Source of the DNA: an uncultured Verrucomicrobiae bacterium
Lineage (GTDB): Bacteria > Verrucomicrobiota > Verrucomicrobiia > Limisphaerales > AAA164-E04
Direction of reading: 5' to 3'
Assembly: GCA_943788245.1 (NCBI GenBank)
Contig: CALSPN010000015.1
Coordinates: forward strand, 1-64,000
DNA: 64,000 nucleotides
Shown here: positions 34,781 through 43,725 of the stretch, in pieces
How positions within the stretch are numbered: position 1 is the first letter of the stretch
How the letters are laid out: the number at the start of each line of letters is the position of its first letter
The notes under the pieces: model-generated
What the model saw: the letters and a program-made list of their open reading frames with translations, nothing else
Told to the model about the DNA's origin: nothing
The model's database searches: none
Program-made: the position numbers and the translations under genes

Positions 34781-36541
34781 ATGAATGGATCGAAGCAAGA
34801 CACGGAGACCAGGAACGAGTGTATCAGTGGACTGATTCAGAAATTGGAGTTTATATACCCTGAAGAGAATTGCGAAAACCTGGCTCAGGCCTTGATCAAT
34901 GCATTCCAAAGTTCTGGTCCAAGGCATTCCCTCCCCGCAGACAGTCAATCATGGGATCAACAAGATTGTTTTGTGATTACCTATGGAGATTCGATCAAGG
35001 CGCCTGATGTATCCCCCTTTGAGACTTTGTATGATTTTTTGAAGACCCGATTGCAGACTTATTTTTCTGGAGTTCACATTCTCCCATTCTTCCCTTATTC
35101 GTCCGATGACGGATTCTCCATTTCAGATTTCACCTCTATTCGGGGGGACTTGGGAAATTGGGGCGATGTTTCCAAAATAGCGGATACTTTTCGTCTCATG
35201 GCCGATTTGGTAATCAATCATTGCTCAGCAGACCACTCATGGTTCCAGGCTTATTGCAGGAGTGAGCCCGATTACAAAGACCATTTTATCGAAATAAGAT
35301 CTGATCAAGATTTGAGCAAAGTCACACGACCCAGAACATCGCCTTTGCTCAGACCCATTCAAACAGAGGCAGGTGTCAAATATGTATGGTGTACTTTCAG
35401 TCACGACCAAATTGATTTGAACTATGCAAACCCAGAGGTCCTGATAAAAATGGTCAAGGTTTTGGCACATTACCTGTCAGCGGGGATTCGCGTAATTCGT
35501 CTTGATGCCATTGCGTATTTATGGAAAGACCTGCATACAAATTGTGTTAGCCTTCCCCAAACGCACGAGGTGGTGAGGGTTCTCCGCAGTCTGGTGGATA
35601 CTTACGAAGAAAAGGTATTGCTGCTGACTGAAACCAATGTGCCGAATCATGAAAATTTAAGTTATTTCGGCAACGGCAACGAAGCTCACATCATATACAA
35701 CTTTTCATTGCCCCCGCTTTTGTTGCATGCCCTTCTTGCAGGTCACAGTAGGCATCTTAAAGCATGGATGATGAGCATGCCGCCCGCACAGGAAGGAACG
35801 GCTTACTTTAACTTCATCGCATCGCACGACGGCATCGGCCTCCGCCCAGCTGAGGGATTGCTCGAAGAACAAGAAATGCGCACCTTGGTCGAAACCATGG
35901 AACAGATGGGGGGTAGTGTTTCCTGGCGTGCATCAGAAACCGGAATCCCATCACCTTACGAAATCAATATAGGCTTGTTCGACGCCTTGCGAATGACTTT
36001 CAAGACCGGTGTGGACGAATGGCATTTTGAGAGGTTCATTTCTGCGCATACCATCTTGCTCGCCATTGAAGGCATTCCGGGAATCTATATACACAGCCTC
36101 TTTGGCACGCCAAATGATCATGAAAAAGTTAAAACCACCGGACACAATCGCTCTATCAATCGACACCAATGGGATTTGGATTCATTGAATTCAGTTCTTG
36201 ATGAACCCTCCAGTATCCATGCTCGGATCTTCAAGGGAATCCTGAGATTGATTGCCATACGGCGCAGGCAACCCGCGTTCCATCCAAATGCGACCCAATT
36301 CACTCTCCATCTGGGTCACCAAATATTTGCCTTCTGGCGTCAGAGCATTCGACGGGATCAAAGCATTTTCTGCTTGAACAATTTAAGTGATGAATTTGTT
36401 GAAATACAACTACGCGAGATCAATTTAATTTCTACCGACGCGTGGGTGGATTTAATCCTGGATAAAGCCGTTGAGGACACAAACGGCACGATGGAACTTT
36501 GCCCGTATCAGAGTGTTTGGCTCACCAATGCAAGGTTTTAG
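34781..36541 (+). CDS. GH13 subfamily 18 phosphorylase, probably glucosylglycerate phosphorylase
   Basis: 586 residues with a sucrose-phosphorylase-like GH13 barrel. Visible motifs: 'HILPFFPYSSDDGFSISDF', 'LMADLVINHCSADHSWF', nucleophile 'RVIRLDAIAYLWKD' (Asp near residue 242), acid/base 'LLLTETNVPNHENL' (Glu near 284) and stabiliser 'FIASHDGIGLRPAEG' (Asp near 350). Subfamily 18 members phosphorolyse sucrose, sucrose 6-phosphate, glucosylglycerol or glucosylglycerate. Coupling with a phosphoglycerate glycosyltransferase and its phosphatase favours glucosylglycerate, giving alpha-glucose 1-phosphate and glycerate. The operon would thus contain both synthesis and recycling of one solute. It lacks a signal peptide. 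The gene ends 23 bp from a convergent cation/proton antiporter. Confidence 0.87.
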   Translation: MNGSKQDTETRNECISGLIQKLEFIYPEENCENLAQALINAFQSSGPRHSLPADSQSWDQQDCFVITYGDSIKAPDVSPFETLYDFLKTRLQTYFSGVHILPFFPYSSDDGFSISDFTSIRGDLGNWGDVSKIADTFRLMADLVINHCSADHSWFQAYCRSEPDYKDHFIEIRSDQDLSKVTRPRTSPLLRPIQTEAGVKYVWCTFSHDQIDLNYANPEVLIKMVKVLAHYLSAGIRVIRLDAIAYLWKDLHTNCVSLPQTHEVVRVLRSLVDTYEEKVLLLTETNVPNHENLSYFGNGNEAHIIYNFSLPPLLLHALLAGHSRHLKAWMMSMPPAQEGTAYFNFIASHDGIGLRPAEGLLEEQEMRTLVETMEQMGGSVSWRASETGIPSPYEINIGLFDALRMTFKTGVDEWHFERFISAHTILLAIEGIPGIYIHSLFGTPNDHEKVKTTGHNRSINRHQWDLDSLNSVLDEPSSIHARIFKGILRLIAIRRRQPAFHPNATQFTLHLGHQIFAFWRQSIRRDQSIFCLNNLSDEFVEIQLREINLISTDAWVDLILDKAVEDTNGTMELCPYQSVWLTNARF

Positions 36542-36563
36542 GAGAAGCTCCATTGAATTGCAG

Positions 36564-37817
36564 TCAATCTTTGACAGACAAGTTGCCAGTTGTTTTTTCA
36601 AGCAAGCGTCCCATGGTTAATCCCTGCACAATGATTGAAAATAAAACAACACAGTAAGTTGCCACGAGGATCAATTCACGTTCCTTACCCGAGGGTAATG
36701 CCAGTGCCAAAGCGACTGAGATAGCTCCCCTGAGACCGCCCCAAGTCAACAATTTAACCGCGTGTGGAATGAAAGGATCCCCCATGCGACGCAGCAGACT
36801 AACTGGCAACCAAACGCACATCAATCGAATCGCTAATACAAGGGGAATTGCAATCAGTCCGAAACCGACGGATTGAGGGCTCAGTTTCAAAATGATGAGT
36901 TCCAATCCAAGAAGAACAAATAAGATTGCATTCAGGATTTCATCTATCAGTTCCCAGAATGTATCCAGATGTTCTCTGGTTTTTTCGGACATCGCCATGA
37001 CACGACCAATATTCCCCATCATCAAACCAATCACGACCATGGCCAAAGGGCCAGAAACGTGTAGTTTCATCGACAAAGCATAGCCACCCATCACAAGAGC
37101 CAGCGTCACGATCACTTCAATGGAGTAATTATCCAGTGATTTCAGCATACGATATCCGATATAACCCAGAGCCAACCCGATTCCTACTCCACCTACCGCC
37201 TCCTGAATGAAGAGTTTTGCAACAAAACCGGCTGTCATGGGTTCAGTCCCCGTGAGTACCTTTAACAAGACCAGAAACACAACGACTCCCACGCCATCAT
37301 TAAAAAGCGATTCACCAACAATTTTTGTCTCAAGAGATTTGGGTGCCCCCATTTTTTTCAGCAAAGACACAACCGCGATCGGGTCCGTTGGTGAAATCAA
37401 GGCTCCGAATAGAAAGCAATAAATCCAGGATAGATCCATCCCGAGTATGGTCACAACTCCTTTGGTCGCCGCGCCTACGAGCAAGGTTGAAAGAACAACG
37501 CCTATCGTAGCCATAAAACTGATGATACGAAACTTGCTGAGAAGGTTCTCAAGGTTCATGTGAAGGGCCCCAGCAAAAAGCAAAAAACAAAGCATCCCCT
37601 TCATCAGCGCCTCCTCAAAATCAATTTGAGCAATCATTTGTTCAGCGGCTCCAGCCACACCGCTACCCATTGCCCCAAGGACAAGCAATCCCATCGAAAA
37701 TACGGATGCGATGAACATCAAGCCAATCGTCGTCGGCATACGAACATATTTCTCATTGAGAAATCCACAGACGGCAGCGACTGTTATTAATAGTGCCGTT
37801 AATTCAAAGATTGTCAT
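36564..37817 (-). CDS. CPA1-family cation/proton antiporter (NhaP-like)
   Basis: About 417 residues with 11-13 hydrophobic segments. I chose the ATG at 37817 over the longer frame to 37856. The ion-binding motif is 'GALISPTDPIAVVSLLKKMGAP' (the conserved T-D-P), and 'GESLFNDGVGVVVFLVLLK' carries the N-D pair of electroneutral CPA1 exchangers. A late 'LTWGGLRGAISVALALALP' is also family-typical. It exchanges Na+ or K+ for H+ across the inner membrane. It stands convergent with the compatible-solute operon, a sensible pairing for salt stress, though they are separate transcripts. It ends with a short tail and has no C-terminal TrkA-like domain. Confidence 0.93.
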   Translation of the reverse strand: MTIFELTALLITVAAVCGFLNEKYVRMPTTIGLMFIASVFSMGLLVLGAMGSGVAGAAEQMIAQIDFEEALMKGMLCFLLFAGALHMNLENLLSKFRIISFMATIGVVLSTLLVGAATKGVVTILGMDLSWIYCFLFGALISPTDPIAVVSLLKKMGAPKSLETKIVGESLFNDGVGVVVFLVLLKVLTGTEPMTAGFVAKLFIQEAVGGVGIGLALGYIGYRMLKSLDNYSIEVIVTLALVMGGYALSMKLHVSGPLAMVVIGLMMGNIGRVMAMSEKTREHLDTFWELIDEILNAILFVLLGLELIILKLSPQSVGFGLIAIPLVLAIRLMCVWLPVSLLRRMGDPFIPHAVKLLTWGGLRGAISVALALALPSGKERELILVATYCVVLFSIIVQGLTMGRLLEKTTGNLSVKD

Positions 37818-38054
37818 AAATATCAAGGGTATGGAGTAAATCCAACAGGTCACCAACCTATGTGGGCTTGCCTACTTGTTTCAAGTTGATTTGGATGCGC
37901 GATTCAGATTAATCGATACATTTCAGGATCCCATGGTCTTCGATAACCGCTGCAACATTGCCCAAACTGATGAATTGTACATATAGCATGGGTGATCAGA
38001 CACGTGACTTCGTATGCCCTGAGCGCCCATGCATGCATGATGTTTATCACTGTG

Positions 38055-39371
38055 TCAGAAACCCAAGGCGGTTGCTTCGCGCAGCAACTCGCTGTGCAAT
38101 TTTGCCGGGGAGTCCAGAGCAAGCCAACCGATGGGTTTTTCCTGGTCAGGGCGAAAATCCGTCCCGTAGGATTGAGAACCCGAAAGAAACCAAGCCTCAT
38201 GGGAACCTGATTGGAATTCAAATCCCTCTACCGCGTCACCAGCCACAAGCCGCGCTTTTTCCCAGAAGACACGAACGGCTTTGGGAGGTTTACCATTCGC
38301 TTCGCCACTATTTTTCAAAAACACTTCCACCGTTCCCTGCTCGGATGTCCTGAGATCACACTCCCACTTCGCTTGTGGCACTCGTCCATCCCTCACTGCG
38401 GCCAAAGTGGGCCATGACCAATTCATGCGATCCCCAACCACCGGCAATCGAAACCAGATCAATCCTTCCATGCATTCCGGTCGTTGATGCTGCCAGGTTC
38501 GAATAAGCTCCACGATCGCCTCGGGCTCGGACCACGCCTCTTCCACGGTGGAAATCAAGGGCCAATGAGTCGGCAAAGTTTCAGCCGAGAGTCCCACAAA
38601 CTTGGACTTCTCATCAAACGCCATTAAATAACCATATGTAGGGAGAGCCACACGAAAGGGCATTCCAAATCCACCGGCGCGCTCAACCGCTCGCTTGGCT
38701 GCCTCGGGATCACAAAGCGTCACTGCCTGCCCGTAAGATTTGGGTGGCGTCACTGAGTGGACCTGTAAAACGTAGGCGTCCACTTTTTCGATCAACGATC
38801 GAAAAGAGGCCCGATCCAGCCAACTTGGTAATGCAGTGATCACCAATGGAGTCGGAGCAATGGCCACTCGAATCGCTTGGATCCATTGCATGTAGCCCGA
38901 CAGTTTGGATTCCGCACAATCGAAATCAATCTGAATTTCAGCAACGGTCATCGAATGATCGTTTGCTTCGGCAAGCATGGATTGACAAATATTCACCAGC
39001 CAACGAGTGCGTTCGTCCTCCTCATGAAATGGACCGGAGAATGAACCGATACGCAAACAAAGGCCGATTTCCTGTCCGGTTTGTCGCAGGGTATCGAAGT
39101 CCAAAGCCACATGGCGCAGCGGCTCGCCCTGATCTGTCCAGCGCACCTCAGCATGCAACACGGCCAATTGGCGGAAGGAAGAGGCGTGTTCCGATATCGA
39201 TTGCTTCACGTGATCATTCCAATCACGTTGCCACAGGTAAGCATCCTGCAGCATTGGGCCCGAAGCCGTTCGCATGGGCCGCACACGGGGCCAGGCAGCG
39301 GCCAGACCAAAGAGCAGTAAAGCTCCCCAGAAAAACATTTTTCGCGGATCGTTTTTGAAGCAACGAAACAT
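38055..39371 (-). CDS. DUF3142 protein (membrane-anchored or exported)
   Basis: 438 residues. An N-terminal hydrophobic segment (KMFFWGALLLFGLAAAW) anchors or exports it. The conserved features are 'LHAEVRWTD', 'VALDFDTLRQTGQEIGLCLRIGSF', 'VAEIQIDFDCAESKLSGYMQWI', 'YVLQVHSVTPPKSYGQAVTLCD', and 'PFRVALPTYGYLMAFD'. They match the barrel-like DUF3142 family. The acidic 'QIDFDC' strand suggests a glycosidase-like active site (inference). A C-terminal beta domain follows ('KWECDLRTSEQGTVEVFLKNSG'). It is 22 bp downstream of the TPR-like gene at 39394 on the same strand. The two are almost certainly one operon, and I recall the same pairing in other bacteria. No biochemical function is established to my knowledge. 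Confidence 0.83.
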   Translation of the reverse strand: MFRCFKNDPRKMFFWGALLLFGLAAAWPRVRPMRTASGPMLQDAYLWQRDWNDHVKQSISEHASSFRQLAVLHAEVRWTDQGEPLRHVALDFDTLRQTGQEIGLCLRIGSFSGPFHEEDERTRWLVNICQSMLAEANDHSMTVAEIQIDFDCAESKLSGYMQWIQAIRVAIAPTPLVITALPSWLDRASFRSLIEKVDAYVLQVHSVTPPKSYGQAVTLCDPEAAKRAVERAGGFGMPFRVALPTYGYLMAFDEKSKFVGLSAETLPTHWPLISTVEEAWSEPEAIVELIRTWQHQRPECMEGLIWFRLPVVGDRMNWSWPTLAAVRDGRVPQAKWECDLRTSEQGTVEVFLKNSGEANGKPPKAVRVFWEKARLVAGDAVEGFEFQSGSHEAWFLSGSQSYGTDFRPDQEKPIGWLALDSPAKLHSELLREATALGF

Positions 39372-39393
39372 ACCATTCAGAATCCAAATCCGA

Positions 39394-41610
39394 TCAGAAT
39401 AACTTTAATTCCACTGAAACGCTGTCTGGAGGCTTCGGTTTATCAATGGCAAGATTGCCGTTTTCATCCAATGCTGGAAACCAGTGCAATTGTTCGGCCG
39501 CTTTACCGATTTCGGTGTCTGGACATCGTCTCACCAGGGCTTTATAAAAGCGATCTGCAGCCTTGGGATTGATGTTCTTGATCCAAGCACCTGCTTCGCA
39601 AAAGGCTCGAGCCGTATCAACCTCATTGTCAGGCATCCATTGTAAGGCATTCCATGCGATGTCGGCTGCAATGAAACGATAATGATACCTTTGGAAGGGT
39701 TCAAGACGAGTCTCAGCCGCTCTCCGCAACTCTTCCTTTGTCGGAGTAAGCTTGGTATTTCCGTCCCTGAATTGACGTGCTTTCAAAGTAACCCCCTCTT
39801 CAAAGTTTCCATCGTGAATGGCCCAGTCAGGCCCCAACTCAGTAGCGATCAACTCCAAGCCGAAATAACGCGTCGTCCTGGCGGCATCCCATAGTGCTTT
39901 TGCACGCAGTGCAGGCGGTTGAGCACTGGAGCGGCCCGCTCTTAGGTTCATTGCAAGCAACTGGTGTTGCTCACGCCATTTCGAAGGATAATAAGCAGTG
40001 GCTTCCCTGTCTTGATTTTCCCGGGCCAGACGCCGAGCCAGTAAATATCGAATTCGATAGTGCGTCGTCTCCTCCAGGGTGCTGAGCCTTCCACCATTTA
40101 ACGGAGAAGCATTGGACGTCAAGGCCGGCCAGGTACGATCCACGTATTCCTTCAGTTCATCGAGGGACAGGACACGTTCCGCGACATAAGCTCCATCCAT
40201 CCAGTAACCCGCCCGAAGCAATGTATCCATCGCTTTGATAAATTCACCCCGATGCAATAAATGGAGACCCAATTCACCCTGAGGTTGATCGGAGCCATTG
40301 GAGAGGGCCGATCGATAAATCAGGCCAGGCTGATCACCGATCAGGGATCGGGTGGCACCGGAGGCATAGAGGGTAGTATCCATGTCCTGCGGGTTTGGGA
40401 AATGTTCCACGACCTGCGTCAGCATGTCCATGGCTTCCTGGATATGACCTTTTCGAAATAAAAGTTTTGAATGCAACCATGCAGATAGAATGCCGTCCCG
40501 CGGTGCCTGGCCGAGTAAACGTTCACTCAAATCATAAAGACCACGCTGGTACACGGCCAATGCAAGTAATTCGAATAAAGGATCTTTTTCAGAAGTGGCA
40601 GCTTCAACAGCGGAAACCCATGCATTTACAAGCTCGATTTCTTCGGGAACGTGCAGGTCCCATGGAGAACGATGACGTGAAGTCAAATAAGCCGTGACGA
40701 CCCTTCGAATCTTTGGAGTTTGTGCCAAATCAGCAAAACTTCTCGGCCCCTCCCGAAAGGCTCGATCCAAAGTCCAGCGAATAGAAACATCGGCCGATGG
40801 AACGTCCCCAGTGTTCAATTGTTCGAGGTAGAGATCGATGGCTTCCCTGTATTGACTCTTCCTCAGATACGATCGAGCCGCCCAGCCTAGACTCGATGCA
40901 GCCAGTCCCAGACTATCTACAAAACCTTGATCAACCAGAGAACGGACATGGCGAAAGCGGATGATCGCGTGATCCGGATGCGTATCGACGTCGAGTTTAC
41001 CAAGCATGAATTCGGCCCAGATTGATCGGTATCGACGTTGCGATTCGGGTAATTCCAGGACCTTCAACCATCGAGAGCGAGCCTTGGCAAAATCACTTTG
41101 ATGGAATGCAATTGCGCCCTCAAAATAGAGGGCGAATTCAGTCGGCAACCCCTTCGTTACCTCGGGAGCACTCATGGCAGGCGGTTCTGGCTTTTTCAAT
41201 AACCAGAGATCAGATCCTGCACCCCATTGATGCAATGCCTTACGATATGCAATCAACGATTTTCTAGCAACACGATGATCTTCCAGCACTTGAGCCCTTC
41301 CAGGCAGATCCATGGACGAATCCATCAAGGAGGCACGAAGATCCTGTAAGGCCGCATCCAACGTTTGTTCTGCCTCGTTCTTGTCTGAACGAACCGTCTT
41401 GTACATGGAGGAGGAATCTTGGCTGATGCGCCTTAATACCTGTTTGTAGTGAGTCGAGGGTGCTTTCAGTATTTCCTGATCCCCCCGGATGAGCAACCAG
41501 TTGGGAAACCATGGACCGCAGGCCCAAACCAGCGAAATGCTGCCGCCCAGTAAACACACAGCGATCACTGTATATTTCTTAAAACAGGGAATCCACTTTG
41601 TAACGGGCAT
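39394..41610 (-). CDS. Large exported TPR-like protein paired with DUF3142
   Basis: 738 residues. Signal peptide 'YTVIAVCLLGGSISLVWA' is followed by 'CGPWFPNWLLIRGD', a motif at the mature N-terminus that recalls proteins found beside DUF3142 genes. If the Cys after LVWA is lipidated the protein would be a lipoprotein, but the lipobox (S-L-V-W-A-C) is not canonical. Most of the chain is helical and repetitive: 'YFEGAIAFHQSDFAKARSRW', 'LGWAARSYLRKSQYREAIDLY', 'LFRKGHIQEAMDMLTQVVEHF'. These look like TPR or Sel1-type repeats. The C-terminal third reads like alpha-solenoid as well. Role unknown. It may scaffold or present the DUF3142 protein at the envelope. The start at 41610 is well placed for the signal peptide. 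Confidence 0.78.
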   Translation of the reverse strand: MPVTKWIPCFKKYTVIAVCLLGGSISLVWACGPWFPNWLLIRGDQEILKAPSTHYKQVLRRISQDSSSMYKTVRSDKNEAEQTLDAALQDLRASLMDSSMDLPGRAQVLEDHRVARKSLIAYRKALHQWGAGSDLWLLKKPEPPAMSAPEVTKGLPTEFALYFEGAIAFHQSDFAKARSRWLKVLELPESQRRYRSIWAEFMLGKLDVDTHPDHAIIRFRHVRSLVDQGFVDSLGLAASSLGWAARSYLRKSQYREAIDLYLEQLNTGDVPSADVSIRWTLDRAFREGPRSFADLAQTPKIRRVVTAYLTSRHRSPWDLHVPEEIELVNAWVSAVEAATSEKDPLFELLALAVYQRGLYDLSERLLGQAPRDGILSAWLHSKLLFRKGHIQEAMDMLTQVVEHFPNPQDMDTTLYASGATRSLIGDQPGLIYRSALSNGSDQPQGELGLHLLHRGEFIKAMDTLLRAGYWMDGAYVAERVLSLDELKEYVDRTWPALTSNASPLNGGRLSTLEETTHYRIRYLLARRLARENQDREATAYYPSKWREQHQLLAMNLRAGRSSAQPPALRAKALWDAARTTRYFGLELIATELGPDWAIHDGNFEEGVTLKARQFRDGNTKLTPTKEELRRAAETRLEPFQRYHYRFIAADIAWNALQWMPDNEVDTARAFCEAGAWIKNINPKAADRFYKALVRRCPDTEIGKAAEQLHWFPALDENGNLAIDKPKPPDSVSVELKLF

Positions 41611-41901
41611 AGGAACAGGTTTAATCGCGGATCAAGGTCTCAGGTCTCATTGCGTTTGCAGGGTCATCGTACCACCGAGGGGCTTCAGGCAAACAGGGTC
41701 AAAACGGCAGCTTGTTTCAGCAGGGTTGATCAGAATTTCGCAACAGTATTGTTTCATTCCATGGAATGCCAGTAAAACCTGTGAAGTCTTCATCGTTCTG
41801 ACAAACGCAGGCTTACCGCGCGATACGTTCCAATGAAGCCCTGTATCCCTTCTTCTGGATGGGTGGGACGAGATAGAATATGTGGATTTGAGCCAAGGGA
41901 A

Positions 41902-43407
41902 TTATCCCTTCGATGGGGTTTCTGTTGACTGCTTGGGAACAGGCTGTGATGGCAATTGAACGCCTTTGTAATCGTGTCCGTTCAGACTGCGAACAACCGA
42001 TCGCATCCAGGCATGCAAGGCTTTTTTCATACCGTTGATTCGCGCAGAGTGTTCACCGTATCCCGACAGGTCTTTTGTCTCCATGGGATCGCGATTCAGG
42101 TTGTATAGTTCATACTTCTCGCCGTTGATTCGATGTAATTTCCACGGCCACTGGTTCCATGCAGCATGACCGGTTGCCGTTCCCTCGGCAAATTGAGGAA
42201 ACGCTTCCACATCTTTTTGGATTCGCTGGGGATTATGAGGTAAGGGCTTGCCGGCTTGTTGTTGTTCCATGATCGCTTTCTGAATGCGGTCACTCCAGGT
42301 TCCCTGCCCATCCTGGAGAAGGTGCCAGAATCCCATGGGCCTGATTCGGCTGTCCGATTCACCCGCAATGATGCGACTGATGTCCATCCCGTCCAGAGGA
42401 TGGGGGAAATCGCCTTTGATCCCAGCCATGGCAAGCAAGGTGGGATACATGTCGCAAGTCCATGCTGGAACCGCCGTTCGCCCACTGAGGCTGCGAGCAG
42501 GCCATTCAATGATGGATGGGATTCGAAGCCCCCCTTCGTAAATACTGCCCTTTCTCCTGCGGCCGCCCGAGGATGCCTCCGCAAGGCCTCCATTGTCACT
42601 GCAATACCAAAGGAGCGTATTGTCAGCAATTCCCATCCCTTTCAGTTCGCGACGCAAGCGACCCACCTGCTGGTCCAACAAGGTGATCTCCCTGTAATAC
42701 CCCGCCTGCTTTTCTCCTTCATAAAGGGTTGGACCATCCGGAACTTCCTGATGTGGATCATGTGGGGACGGAAACCAGATGACGGCAAAAATCGGTTGAT
42801 CACGGTCTTTATGCTTACCGAGGAAAGCAAGTGCATCATCCATTGCGATGACGGACCCCTTGCCCTTCCTGTGCTCTATTATTCCGTTTCGGCTCAAGTA
42901 GGGATCGTTGTCGAAAAAATTCAATCCAATCACCCATTCATCAAAACCCATGCCCGATGGGTTGCATGGCGAGTCCGGTTGCCCCGAACCCAGATGCACT
43001 TTACCGAAGATCCCAGTCACATAGCCACTTGCCTTCAGCGTTTCCGCAAGAGTCTGCTCGTGCGGACGCATGTAGCGGCCGTGATTGGTCACTTTCGTCC
43101 TGATGGGGTGGCGTCCAGTCATGACACTGGCACGGGTGGGTGAGCAAACGGGTGCAGCGGCATAGAAGCGATCAAACACAAAGCCATCTTTTGCCATGGA
43201 ATTCAGTTCTGGAGTCTGTACAAATGGATGGCCGTTGTAACCCGTGTCCCCCCACCCTTGATCATCGGCCATGACGAGGATGATGTGCGGCTTGCGGGGC
43301 TCCCCCTTTTCTTCGAAATGCGGGAGAAATGAACCCGTCGAAGGCTCGTCACTGAGTACGACTGCATGCATCAGGCATATCGCCCATAAACTGATTAAAC
43401 TTTTCAT
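41902..43407 (-). CDS. Type I sulfatase (family S1)
   Basis: 501 residues from the ATG at 43407. A TTG at 43425 adds six residues. Signal peptide 'LISLWAICLMHAVVLSDE'. Family motifs: 'PHIILVMADDQGWGD', formylglycine site C-S-P-T-R-A-S-V-M-T-G with Cys near residue 88, 'GIFGKVHLGSG' (the common Trp of GKWH is Val here), 'YCSDNGGLAEASSGG', and 'KGSIYEGGLRIPS'. It resembles the 6992-8473 enzyme more than the others in having 'GYNGHPF.(Q/K)TP', 'RFYAA.P.CSPTRASV.TGRHP' and a C-terminal 'RSLNGHDY' / 'LRAGDY' ending, so the two are likely paralogues. It acts outside the cytoplasm on a sulfated substrate that cannot be named. It stands between unrelated housekeeping genes. Confidence 0.92.
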   Translation of the reverse strand: MKSLISLWAICLMHAVVLSDEPSTGSFLPHFEEKGEPRKPHIILVMADDQGWGDTGYNGHPFVQTPELNSMAKDGFVFDRFYAAAPVCSPTRASVMTGRHPIRTKVTNHGRYMRPHEQTLAETLKASGYVTGIFGKVHLGSGQPDSPCNPSGMGFDEWVIGLNFFDNDPYLSRNGIIEHRKGKGSVIAMDDALAFLGKHKDRDQPIFAVIWFPSPHDPHQEVPDGPTLYEGEKQAGYYREITLLDQQVGRLRRELKGMGIADNTLLWYCSDNGGLAEASSGGRRRKGSIYEGGLRIPSIIEWPARSLSGRTAVPAWTCDMYPTLLAMAGIKGDFPHPLDGMDISRIIAGESDSRIRPMGFWHLLQDGQGTWSDRIQKAIMEQQQAGKPLPHNPQRIQKDVEAFPQFAEGTATGHAAWNQWPWKLHRINGEKYELYNLNRDPMETKDLSGYGEHSARINGMKKALHAWMRSVVRSLNGHDYKGVQLPSQPVPKQSTETPSKG

Positions 43408-43663
43408 TTGAATACCGAAGATCAATGTTTGTTTGAGACCCGGGCATTACCTCTGAATTGAGCTCCGGATCGAGTGTGATTCATGACCAACCATTGGGCG
43501 TCAAACCCTACCATCAGGAAAACATCACATACATGGCTATCTTTTGTGACAAAAGTGAAGGAGATGCAATGAAGTCCCCGTCGATGCGATTGCCTCAAGA
43601 TAACCCAGACACAGGGCCAGGAGATCCCGAATAATGCAGACACATCAACACCGCACAGGGTAT
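43408..43663. other. Intergenic, no gene seen
   Basis: About 256 bp between the sulfatase start and the leuB terminator. A short minus-strand ORF has no recognisable feature. The sulfatase promoter should lie here. Confidence 0.4.
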
Positions 43664-43695
43664 AAAAAAACGGAAGGCGTGTGAAGCCTCCCGTT
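43664..43695 (-). terminator. Intrinsic terminator of leuB
   Basis: On the minus strand, an AACGGGAGGC / GCCTTCCGTT stem with one mismatch and a 7-nt loop is followed by a run of seven T. It lies about 30 bp after the leuB stop codon. Confidence 0.75.
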
Positions 43696-43725
43696 CGAAT
43701 GAGTCATTCAAAATGTCTGGTATAC

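Noticed and set aside
37904-38221. 105-residue minus-strand ORF between antiporter and DUF3142
   Set aside because: It overlaps the DUF3142 end in another frame and looks like a shadow.
42256-43143. 295-residue plus-strand ORF opposite a sulfatase
   Set aside because: The minus strand encodes a complete sulfatase with all family motifs. This long antisense frame is a codon-bias effect.
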